A stretch of DNA of 6,034 nucleotides from an uncultured Actinomycetes bacterium (GTDB taxonomy: Bacteria; Actinomycetota; Acidimicrobiia; Acidimicrobiales; RAAP-2), in contig CAITOG010000236.1 in the NCBI GenBank assembly GCA_903893955.1, positions 1 to 6,034 of the forward strand, given 5' to 3'. Positions 1 through 6,034 of this stretch are shown piece by piece. Positions within the stretch are counted from its first letter, which is position 1, and every line of letters begins with the position of its first letter. The notes beneath the pieces were generated by a model, which was not told where the DNA came from, did not search any database, and saw only the letters and a program-made list of their open reading frames with translations. The position numbers and the translations under genes are program-made.

Positions 1-1139
1 ACTCGGGCACCAGAGCGATCAGCGGCCTTGAACTGGGCCTTCATCGAGCGATCGTCATACGCACGCTCGACGAACAGCCCGTGCTCGCGCAATGACCGGA
101 CGAGGTCTCGTGCCGCCAGCCCACCTGTCACATCGACGACGAACGCAGCGGGCACAGGCGCCTCGACGGCAAAGGTCTCCTCGGCGTCGCAGGCCAGCAA
201 GGTGCGCTCGATGCCGATCCCAAATCCGATGCCTGGCGTCGCAGGGCCACCCAAAAGCTCGACCAAGCCGTCATAGCGACCCCCGCCGCCGACGGCGTTC
301 TGCGCCCCCTCGAGGGCGCTCGAGGCGAACTCGAACGTCGTCTTGGTGTAGTAGTCGAACCCTCTCACCAGCCGAGGTGCTGCAACCCAGCGCACACCTG
401 CCCCGTCGAGCCCTGCAAGGACGCGCTCGTGATGACGCGCGCAGTCGTCGCAGAGGTGGTCGATCAAGAACGGGCCTACCTCGGTGACCTCGATGCAGGC
501 GGCCTTCTTGCAGTCGAGGACTCGGAGTGGATTGGCCCGCCAGCGCTCCTGGTGCTCGTCGCACAGCTGCGCCTCGTGCGCCTCGAGATGCCCCTCCAGC
601 AGGGCGACGTAGGCGGGTCGACACTCCTGGTCGCCCATCGAGTTGATCATGAGCGTGACCTGGTGGAGACCGAGCGAGGCCAGGAACTTGGCGGCCAAGG
701 TGATCACCTCGACATCGACATCAGGGTCGTCGGTGCCGAGGGCTTCGACGCCGACCTGGTGGTGCTGCCGGTACCGCCCAGCCTGGGGACGCTCGTAGCG
801 GAACGAGGGCGTGACGTACCAGGCGCGCCACGGCGTCGGCGGTCGGTGTTGGACGAAGGCCCGCACGATCGAGGCGGTTCCCTCGGGGCGAAGCGCGAGG
901 TGGCGGCCACCTCGGTCAGTGAACTCGTACATCTCCTTGCCGACGACGTCGCTCCCCTCGCCGATGCCGCGATGGAAGACCCGAACGTCTTCGAACATCG
1001 GCGTGTGCACCATGGCGAAGCCGTAGCGTTGCGCGTCACTCGCGAACGTCCCGACGAACCGCTCCCAGCGGGAGCTCTCGGGTGGCATGACGTCGTGGGT
1101 TCCTGTGGGGGCGACTGGTGCCCTGCTCTCTTCGCTCAC
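1..1139 (-). CDS. hisS: Histidyl-tRNA synthetase (HisRS), 3' end cut by window edge
   Basis: Class II aminoacyl-tRNA synthetase that activates histidine with ATP and charges tRNA-His in the cytoplasm. The frame is open to position 1, giving 379 complete residues; the family usually has about 420, so only the end of the C-terminal anticodon-binding domain is missing. Landmarks: PTGTHDVMPPE (11-21) at the N-terminus; LRPEGTAS (83-90); motif 2 with FRYERPQAGRYRQHHQVG (113-130); the HisRS-specific block LVRGFDYYTKTTFEF (257-271), whose R259 matches the catalytic arginine; GGGGRYDGL (284-292); motif 3 GIGFGIGIERT (303-313); then the start of the anticodon-binding fold with DDRSMKAQFKAADRSGAR (362-379). 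The GTG start at 1139 lies 4 nt after the rel stop and has a GAGG 8 nt upstream. An ATG at 1088 is too late because it would remove the conserved GTHD segment; a GTG at 1157 has no Shine-Dalgarno match. Cys210, 215, 230 and 233 form a possible metal site. Identity is secure; the exact start is likely. Confidence 0.96.
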   Translation of the reverse strand, partial: MSEESRAPVAPTGTHDVMPPESSRWERFVGTFASDAQRYGFAMVHTPMFEDVRVFHRGIGEGSDVVGKEMYEFTDRGGRHLALRPEGTASIVRAFVQHRPPTPWRAWYVTPSFRYERPQAGRYRQHHQVGVEALGTDDPDVDVEVITLAAKFLASLGLHQVTLMINSMGDQECRPAYVALLEGHLEAHEAQLCDEHQERWRANPLRVLDCKKAACIEVTEVGPFLIDHLCDDCARHHERVLAGLDGAGVRWVAAPRLVRGFDYYTKTTFEFASSALEGAQNAVGGGGRYDGLVELLGGPATPGIGFGIGIERTLLACDAEETFAVEAPVPAAFVVDVTGGLAARDLVRSLREHGLFVERAYDDRSMKAQFKAADRSGAR

Positions 1140-1143
1140 CGTG

Positions 1144-3366
1144 TCAGCCTCGCGCACCGGGGAGCAGGCGATAGGCGTCGAAGACGCCGTCGAGCGCCTT
1201 GAGCGAACCAAGGAGGCCATCGAGGTGGGCAGGGTCAGCGAGCTCGATGTCAAAGGTCATCCTGCTCACCCGGTCAGCCGTCGTCGCAGTGCGCGCAGCG
1301 ACGATGTTGAGATGATGCTCTGACACCGCCTGGCTGACGTCAGCCAGCAGGTGTGCACGGTCGAATGCCTGGACCTCGAGGGTGGCGCGATAGACACCTT
1401 CGCCTGATGCGTCCCACTCGACCTCGATCAAGCGTTCCTTCGAACGGGCCGAGAGCGCTGCTGCGTTCGAGCAGTCAGTGCGGTGCACCGAGACGCCTCG
1501 CCCCTGCGTGACGAAGCCGATGATCTGGTCGCCGGGCACCGGCGTGCAGCACCGGGCCAGATGGACCATGACGTCGTCGAGTCCCTCGACGTAGACGCCG
1601 CCGGCACGCTGTCCGAGGGGGCGAGGTGCACGAGAGGTCCGAGTCGCCGTGGTCGGCAGCTGCTCATCAGCACCTCCCCGCAGCTCTTTCGACAGCCGCT
1701 GCGCCACCGACTGTGCCGAGACCTGGCCCTCGCCGATCAGGGCGAAGAGCGCCTCTGTGTCGGCAAGGTTCATGGACTCGGCCACCTGCGAGAGCGACAC
1801 CGAGCTGAGCGAGGTGGCGACAGGCATCGACTCTCGACGCAGCGCCCGGGTCAGCTCCTCTCGACCAGTCTCGATGGCGTCCTCGCGGCGCTCCCTCGAG
1901 AACCACTGGCGGATCTTGTTGCGTGCCCGAGACGAGGTGACGAAGCCGAGCCAGTCTCGAGAGGGGCCGGCTGCAGCCGCTTTCGAGGTGAAGATCTCGA
2001 CCGTGTCGGCGCTCGCCAGTCGGGTGTCGAGCGGGACGAGCCGGCCATTGACCTTGGCTCCGATGCACCGGTGCCCCACCTCAGTGTGGATGGCGTAGGC
2101 GAAGTCCACCGACGTGGATCGGGCAGGAAGGGCGATGACCCTCCCTTTCGGTGTGAAGACGTAGACCTCGTCTTGCTCGAGGTCCATCTTGATCGACTCG
2201 AGGAACTGGACCGGATCAGTGGTCTCCGAGTCGAGCTCGGTGATCCGCTGCATCCACGCCATCTCGCTCTTCGAGCCGACGCCCTCCTTGTAGCTCCAGT
2301 GCGCGGCGATGCCGAACTCGGCTCTGGCGTGCATCTCTTGGGAGCGAACCTGGACCTCGAGGGGCTTGCCACCTGGTCCGATCACGGTGGTGTGCAACGA
2401 TTGGTACAGGTTGAACTTCGGCGTGTTGATGTAGTCCTTGAAACGGCCTTGGACCGGATGCCACAGCGCGTGGATGACCCCGAGGACACCCCAGCAGTCC
2501 CGCTCGTCCTCCACGATGACACGGAGCCCGACAAGATCGAAGATGTCGTCGAACTCCTTGCCGCGAACGACCATCTTCTCGTAGATGCTCCAGAGGTGCT
2601 TGCCTCGTCCGGTCACCTCAGCAGCCAGCCCCGCCTGATCGAGGCTGGCGCGCAACTCTGCGATGACCGCTGCGACGTAGGCGTCCCGCTCAGGCGTCCT
2701 CGACGCCACCATCTGCTCGATCTCGGCGTAGCGCTTCGGGTGCAGCGTCGCGAAGGTCAGATCCTCGAGCTGCCACTTCACCTGCTGGACGCCGAGTCGG
2801 TGTGCCAGCGGCGCATAGACGTCCAAGGTCTCCTGTGCGGTCCGGCGCTGTTTCCACTCCGGCATGACCGCCAGCGTCCGCATGTTGTGCAGGCGATCCG
2901 CCAGCTTGATCATCAGCACGCGCCAATCTGATGCCATGGCGATGAGCATCTTGCGGACCGTCGCCGCCTGCTGGGCCTCCTTGGAATCGAATGCCAAGCG
3001 ATCGAGCTTGGTGACGCCATCGACGACCTGCGCCACCTGGGCCCCGAACTGCTCCTCGATGTCCTTGAGCGAAAGACCCGTGTCCTCGGCAGCATCGTGC
3101 AGGAGCGCTGCAACGACCGTCACCGCGTCAAGGCCGAGGTCTGCCACGATCCCGGCCACCGCCACAGGGTGGGTGATGTAGGGCTCGCCGGAATGGCGCA
3201 TCTGCCCGGCGTGGGCAAGGGCCGAAGCATGTGCTGCAGCCTCGATGACCGAGACGTCCTCAAATGGACGCGCCAGGCGGAACGACTCGAGCACGGGGAC
3301 TAGCAGCTCGTCGACTGCCTCCGTCGTGGCGTCACCGCCGATCTCGACCCTCGCAACGCCCGCCAT
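1144..3366 (-). CDS. rel: Bifunctional (p)ppGpp synthetase/hydrolase, long Rel (RSH) family
   Basis: Cytoplasmic, ribosome-associated stringent-response enzyme that transfers pyrophosphate from ATP to GDP/GTP and also hydrolyses (p)ppGpp. The 740 residues match the full family length. Domain order: HD hydrolase about 40-195, synthetase about 250-370, TGS 399-462, helical region 463-590, zinc-finger/conserved-cysteine domain about 597-635, ACT 657-735. Hydrolase residues look intact: R57, H66, H90-D91 in HDAAEDT, D157 and N161 in KLADRLHN. Synthetase residues also look intact: D277 in FDLVGLR, Y321 in YQSLHT and E337 in LEVQVR. The RFKD motif (308-311) is the RXKD type of bifunctional enzymes rather than the ExDD type of synthetase-only RelA. 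The regulatory half keeps HTEVGHRCIGAKVNGRLVPL (TGS, 427-446), C606-C607 and C632. One oddity is GRGKH (253-257) where GRPKH is usual. The ATG is supported by an in-frame TAG 9 nt upstream, although the Shine-Dalgarno match is weak. It follows secF by 35 bp and precedes hisS by 4 nt. Confidence 0.97.
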   Translation of the reverse strand: MAGVARVEIGGDATTEAVDELLVPVLESFRLARPFEDVSVIEAAAHASALAHAGQMRHSGEPYITHPVAVAGIVADLGLDAVTVVAALLHDAAEDTGLSLKDIEEQFGAQVAQVVDGVTKLDRLAFDSKEAQQAATVRKMLIAMASDWRVLMIKLADRLHNMRTLAVMPEWKQRRTAQETLDVYAPLAHRLGVQQVKWQLEDLTFATLHPKRYAEIEQMVASRTPERDAYVAAVIAELRASLDQAGLAAEVTGRGKHLWSIYEKMVVRGKEFDDIFDLVGLRVIVEDERDCWGVLGVIHALWHPVQGRFKDYINTPKFNLYQSLHTTVIGPGGKPLEVQVRSQEMHARAEFGIAAHWSYKEGVGSKSEMAWMQRITELDSETTDPVQFLESIKMDLEQDEVYVFTPKGRVIALPARSTSVDFAYAIHTEVGHRCIGAKVNGRLVPLDTRLASADTVEIFTSKAAAAGPSRDWLGFVTSSRARNKIRQWFSRERREDAIETGREELTRALRRESMPVATSLSSVSLSQVAESMNLADTEALFALIGEGQVSAQSVAQRLSKELRGGADEQLPTTATRTSRAPRPLGQRAGGVYVEGLDDVMVHLARCCTPVPGDQIIGFVTQGRGVSVHRTDCSNAAALSARSKERLIEVEWDASGEGVYRATLEVQAFDRAHLLADVSQAVSEHHLNIVAARTATTADRVSRMTFDIELADPAHLDGLLGSLKALDGVFDAYRLLPGARG
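1148..1151 (-). promoter_or_regulatory. Shine-Dalgarno site of hisS
   Basis: Read on the minus strand this is GAGG, ending 8 nt before the GTG at 1139 and lying within the last codons of rel. It decides between candidate hisS starts: the in-frame GTG at 1157 has only pyrimidine-rich sequence before it, and the ATG at 1088 would cut off a conserved motif. Confidence 0.65.
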
Positions 3367-3401
3367 AGACCAACGCTACCCGGCGCTGCTGCGCAGGCTG
3401 T
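3367..3401 (-). other. secF-rel intergenic gap with weak ribosome binding signal
   Basis: This 35-bp gap is the largest in the window. On the minus strand it contains an in-frame TAG (3378-3376) that rules out an earlier rel start, and only a poor GGG-type purine run about 12 nt before the rel ATG. I see no stable terminator hairpin followed by a T-run and no clear -10/-35 pair, so read-through from secF into rel is the simplest reading. The weak Shine-Dalgarno match suggests modest translation initiation of rel, but this is inference. Confidence 0.6.
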
Positions 3402-4616
3402 TCAGCGCTTCTTCTTCGACTTCGTCTTCCGAGGCCTTGGGGCATCACCGACGACAGGAGCGCCCGCAGCGATCCGGGCTGCAGCCGAACCTGGTCGGAT
3501 CACCCCCGATTGGGTCCCCACCCCTTGCGACTGGGAGCGCTCAGAGCCGCTTCGAGCGGCCGCAGCAGGTGTCAGCACGTCGGGTCGGGCACCACGAGCG
3601 TCGAGCCGTTGGCGCACGGCACGCCAGCGCTGCTCTCGCTCCTTGAGCATTGCGAGGACTGGGCTGGCGATGAAAATCGACGAATAGGCACCAGACAGCA
3701 GCCCGACGAACAGCGCCAAGCCGTAGTTGAGCAGGGTCGTGGCACCGAGGATCTCAGCGCCCACCACGAGCACAGCCAGCACCGGCAAGATCGCCACGAG
3801 CGATGTGTTGATCGAACGAGCCAGCGTCTGGTTCATCGACAGGTTGACCATGTCGGAATAGGTCATCCGACCAGACGCCCCGAAGGAGCGGGCGTTGTCT
3901 CGAACCCGGTCGAAGACCACGACGGTGTCGTAGAGCGAGTAGCCCAAGATCGTGAGCACTGCCACCACGGTGTCGGGCGTCACCTGGAAGCCGAAGATCG
4001 CGTAGATGCCGATCGTGATCAACAGGTCGTGCACCATGGCGATGAACGCGGCCAGCGCCATCTTGGGTTCGAACCGGAAGCTGATGTAGATGACGACGGC
4101 GATGAAGAAGATGGCGAGCGCCCAGAGGGCCCTCGACGTCACCTCCCCTCCCCAGGTCGGTCCGACCGTGCTTGCAGACACCTGGTTCGGCGCCACCCCG
4201 GCCACCTTCGCCAGCTCGGCCACCACCTTGGCCGAGGTCGCTGCCTGCTGGGCCTTGGTCTGCGAGTTGAGGTCGGCTTCGACCGAGATCGTCTTGCCGC
4301 CGAGCACCTGGACCACCGGATCGGTGAGTCCGGCCTTGGCGACAGCGGCGTTGGCCTGCGAGACCGTCACGCCAGGCGCCTGCACCTCCCAGGACGAACC
4401 ACCCTTGAAATCGATCCCGAGGTTGAGTCCCCGGACCCCCAGCGCCACGATCCCGGCAGCGATGATGACGATCGAGATCGTGAACCACACCTTGCGGCGG
4501 CCGACGAAGTCGAAGGTCGTCTGGCCTCGGTAGACCCGACCGAAGACATTGCCGCTCTTGGTGGTCGTCGCCGGCGCGGCCGTTGACTCTGCGTCTGAAG
4601 CAATCGTGTCGCTCAT
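3402..4616 (-). CDS. secF: Protein translocase subunit SecF
   Basis: Inner-membrane partner of SecD; the SecDF complex uses the proton gradient to pull substrates out of the SecYEG channel on the outer face. The 404-residue protein shows the family layout: a cytoplasmic N-terminus with the GNVFGRVYRGQTTFDFVGRR segment (22-41), TM1 about 43-61, the hallmark GLNLGIDFKGG (63-73), an extracytoplasmic domain about 74-160, then five membrane segments about 163-180, 185-208, 213-235, 268-288 and 292-318. The most diagnostic stretch is GYSLYDTVVVFDRVRDN (225-241), with D230, D236 and R237 in the region tied to proton coupling, followed by RSINTSL (267-273). After TM6 comes an unusually hydrophilic cytoplasmic tail of about 82 residues ending in KTKSKKKR. 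The ATG overlaps the secD stop as ATGA, with a GGAG 5 nt upstream, so the two are translationally coupled. It is not fused to SecD. Identity is very secure; TM borders are estimates by eye. Confidence 0.97.
   Translation of the reverse strand: MSDTIASDAESTAAPATTTKSGNVFGRVYRGQTTFDFVGRRKVWFTISIVIIAAGIVALGVRGLNLGIDFKGGSSWEVQAPGVTVSQANAAVAKAGLTDPVVQVLGGKTISVEADLNSQTKAQQAATSAKVVAELAKVAGVAPNQVSASTVGPTWGGEVTSRALWALAIFFIAVVIYISFRFEPKMALAAFIAMVHDLLITIGIYAIFGFQVTPDTVVAVLTILGYSLYDTVVVFDRVRDNARSFGASGRMTYSDMVNLSMNQTLARSINTSLVAILPVLAVLVVGAEILGATTLLNYGLALFVGLLSGAYSSIFIASPVLAMLKEREQRWRAVRQRLDARGARPDVLTPAAAARSGSERSQSQGVGTQSGVIRPGSAAARIAAGAPVVGDAPRPRKTKSKKKR
4613..4616 (-). other. ATGA overlap of secD stop and secF start
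   Basis: The secF start ATG (4616-4614) shares two bases with the secD stop TGA (4615-4613). Four-base ATGA junctions commonly mark termination-reinitiation coupling, which would keep SecD and SecF, two subunits of one complex, in matched amounts. The overlap is directly seen; coupling is inferred. Confidence 0.93.
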
Positions 4617-6034
4617 GCGTTCTCCAGCACCGTCTCGTCGGCGACCTCTGGCTCGTCACCTTCACCGTCTTCGACGGCAAGCCCTCGTGCCACACCGAAT
4701 CTGCGCGCGCCGGCGATCCGATCAGATCGACCGAGCAGGATGACTGTCGGTCGAGTGAAGTACCACGTGATCACGATGTCGAGGATGGTCGAGAGACCGA
4801 GGAAGAAGGCGAAGCCGCGCACCGCGCCGATGGCGATCAGGTACAGGATGACTGCAGCGAGCAGCGAGACGAAGTCGGCAGCCAACACCGTTCGCCAAGC
4901 AGACTGGAACCCTCGGTCGACGCTGGTCCTGACAGAGCGTCCAGATCTCGTCTCGTCCTTGAGCCGCTCGAAGTAGACGATGTAGGAGTCGACGGTGATG
5001 CCGATCGACACGATGAGACCTGTCACGCCCGCGAGGTCGAAGCTGGGCGCGAAGGTGGTGTGGCCGAGTGCCGAGACGATCGTCCAAAGCGCCATCGCCG
5101 TCAGGCCGAGGCCGGCAACGATGACAAGGCCGAGTGCCCGGTAGTAGATGATCGTGTAGATCAGCACCAACGCCAGGCCTGCCAACCCAGCGGCAAGACC
5201 TGCGACCAGCGACGAGTGGCCGAGTGTCGGCGAAATGGTCTGGGTAGTCAGTGGCGTGAGGCGAACAGGGAGCGCACCGAACTCAAGCGCCCGTGCGAGG
5301 TTCTCCGCCTGAGTCTGCGTCAGGCTTCCGCTGATCTGCCCCTGTCCCTGGAAGGACGAGAATGAGGTCGACCCCGGCTGGATCAACGGGGCACTCTGGA
5401 CGACACCATCGAGGTCGATGGCAATGATCTGATGGAAGTTCTCCTGCGCCACCTTGTCCCAGGCAGCGGACCCGGTCGAGGTCAGGGTGTAGTTGACCAC
5501 CCACTGACCCGTCTGGTCCTGCTGCGCTTGCGCTGATTTCACTGCGTGACCGGTGAGCTGCGCAGGTCCGAGCAGGTACCGAAGGCTCCCAGAACCGGTG
5601 AGCCCTGGGAGCAGGACCGTCGACGTCGCCGCGTCAGCTGACGGTGCGGTCGAGCGATACGAGGCGAGAGCGGTGTCAGCTGGCACGTTGTTCGAGCTGT
5701 AGCCGTTCACCGAGTTGTTCGGGGTGACCGCCAGGTTGGCCTGAGAGAGCTGGGACTTCGCCGAGCAGGACGGCAACGGCGTGCCCGCCGGGGCGGCGTA
5801 CTTCGACTTGTCACCCACGAACGGAGGGGCGTAGCAGAGCGCCGGCCTGAAGAGCAGCTGGGCAGTCTGACCCACCGTCTCGAGCACCGCCCTTGCATTC
5901 TTCACCCCTGGCACCGTCACGACGATGTTGCTGCCTTGGGTCTGCACCTGTGCCCCAGACACGCCGAGCGCATCGACTCGGTTGTTGAGGATCGCCACCG
6001 TCTCCTTGAGATCAGCCTGCGACGGGTGGCCCTG
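4613..6034 (-). CDS. secD: Protein translocase subunit SecD, 5' end cut by window edge
   Basis: Membrane subunit of the SecDF export-assisting complex. The frame is open through position 6034, so 473 C-terminal residues are visible and TM1 plus the first part of the extracytoplasmic domain lie outside. Numbering from the window edge: ETVAILNNRVDALGV (11-25) is the conserved base domain start; about 60-165 is a variable extracytoplasmic head region rich in Ser, Ala, Asn and Pro; ALEFGALPVRLTPL (249-262) and ISPTLG (267-272) mark the return to the membrane; TM2-TM6 lie at about 275-298, 300-323, 333-356, 384-404 and 405-430. The key TM4 block GLIVSIGITVDSYIVYFERL (339-358) keeps the family's conserved aspartate (D349) needed for proton-driven function. 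The cytoplasmic tail is strongly acidic (454-473). A GTG at 5998 is in frame, but it falls inside the conserved NRVD region and is not the real start. The only two visible cysteines are C67 and C90. The stop overlaps the secF start by 4 nt. Confidence 0.96.
   Translation of the reverse strand, partial: QGHPSQADLKETVAILNNRVDALGVSGAQVQTQGSNIVVTVPGVKNARAVLETVGQTAQLLFRPALCYAPPFVGDKSKYAAPAGTPLPSCSAKSQLSQANLAVTPNNSVNGYSSNNVPADTALASYRSTAPSADAATSTVLLPGLTGSGSLRYLLGPAQLTGHAVKSAQAQQDQTGQWVVNYTLTSTGSAAWDKVAQENFHQIIAIDLDGVVQSAPLIQPGSTSFSSFQGQGQISGSLTQTQAENLARALEFGALPVRLTPLTTQTISPTLGHSSLVAGLAAGLAGLALVLIYTIIYYRALGLVIVAGLGLTAMALWTIVSALGHTTFAPSFDLAGVTGLIVSIGITVDSYIVYFERLKDETRSGRSVRTSVDRGFQSAWRTVLAADFVSLLAAVILYLIAIGAVRGFAFFLGLSTILDIVITWYFTRPTVILLGRSDRIAGARRFGVARGLAVEDGEGDEPEVADETVLENA
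4621..4625 (-). promoter_or_regulatory. Shine-Dalgarno site of secF
   Basis: Read on the minus strand this is GGAGA, with the GGAG core ending 5 nt before the secF ATG. It lies inside the last codons of secD. The match and the spacing support 4616 as the secF start. Confidence 0.75.

Larger units (their letters stand above)
1..6034 (-). other. Putative secD-secF-rel-hisS operon (extends past both edges)
   Basis: Four co-directional genes are joined by a 4-nt overlap, a 35-bp gap and a 4-bp gap, with no terminator or divergent gene between them. This is the signature of one transcription unit. By analogy with other high-GC Gram-positive bacteria, yajC and ruvCAB would be expected upstream of secD, but neither is in the window. 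Internal promoters inside the coding sequence cannot be excluded by eye. Confidence 0.8.

Noticed and set aside
301..345. Runs of CTCGAG-type palindromes that look like repeats
   Set aside because: These fall in coding sequence and arise from frequent Leu-Glu and Val-Glu/Ser codon pairs (CTC, GTC, GAG, TCG) favoured in this genome. Spacing is irregular and there is no repeat unit.
429..1202. 257-codon open frame on the plus strand, antisense to hisS
   Set aside because: It opposes the conserved HisRS coding frame and continues across the rel-hisS junction with no family resemblance of its own.
1483..2931. 482-codon open frame on the plus strand, antisense to rel
   Set aside because: It lies wholly across rel, which has full-length, well-conserved domains. 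The translation is low in hydrophobic order, rich in Arg, Asp, His and Leu, and matches no family I recognise. Long antisense frames are expected in GC-rich DNA with strong third-position bias.
3367..3401. Possible promoter, attenuator or T-box-like leader before rel or hisS
   Set aside because: The 35-bp gap before rel and the 4-bp gap before hisS are too short for a T-box leader, and I see no terminator hairpin or convincing promoter boxes.
3510..4586. 358-codon open frame on the plus strand, antisense to secF
   Set aside because: The product is dominated by His, Arg, Asp and Glu with no recognisable fold, and it mirrors conserved secF codons.
3754..4695. 313-codon minus-strand frame overlapping secF and the end of secD
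   Set aside because: It is offset from the secF frame and rich in Arg, Gly, His and Asp. The secF frame explains this region with clear SecF motifs and membrane segments.
4583..5365. 260-codon open frame on the plus strand, antisense to secD
   Set aside because: The composition is the same highly charged type, without any hydrophobic core or known motif; it is a shadow of secD.

Overview
The window holds four large genes, all on the minus strand and packed almost without gaps. Read in the direction of transcription (from high to low coordinates) they are secD (5' end outside the window), secF, a bifunctional (p)ppGpp synthetase/hydrolase of the Rel family, and hisS (3' end outside the window). 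The DNA is GC-rich, and the third codon positions are strongly G/C. SecD and SecF are separate proteins. Rel and HisRS carry wording typical of Actinobacteria, such as TKTTFEF in HisRS and the long CCTPVPGD...GRGVSVHRTDC block in Rel. The best guess is therefore a high-GC actinobacterium, possibly a deep-branching class such as Acidimicrobiia. The class-level guess is inference, not something the sequence proves.

Layout: positions 6034-4613 encode the C-terminal 473 residues of SecD. Its stop overlaps the secF start by 4 nt (ATGA). secF runs from 4616 to 3402. A 35-bp gap follows, then rel from 3366 to 1144. Four bases later a GTG opens hisS (1139 to beyond position 1). No intergenic stretch exceeds 35 bp. 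I see no terminator, no convincing internal promoter, no RNA gene, no repeat array and no mobile element. The plus strand carries only shadow reading frames.

How the genes work together: SecD and SecF form the accessory membrane complex that uses the proton gradient to help SecYEG/SecA complete protein export. Rel makes and destroys (p)ppGpp in response to uncharged tRNA on the ribosome, and HisRS charges tRNA-His. The arrangement is a likely single polycistronic unit of housekeeping genes, with export followed by stringent response and tRNA charging. It resembles the familiar secD-secF-(apt)-rel-...-hisS neighbourhood of Gram-positive bacteria, but is more compact because apt and the genes often found between rel and hisS are missing.

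I found no evidence for a previously undescribed system. The points worth a second look are modest: the compact gene order, a Gly-for-Pro change in the Rel synthetase entry motif, a lone cysteine pair in the extracytoplasmic part of SecD, oppositely charged SecD and SecF tails, and a cysteine quartet in HisRS.
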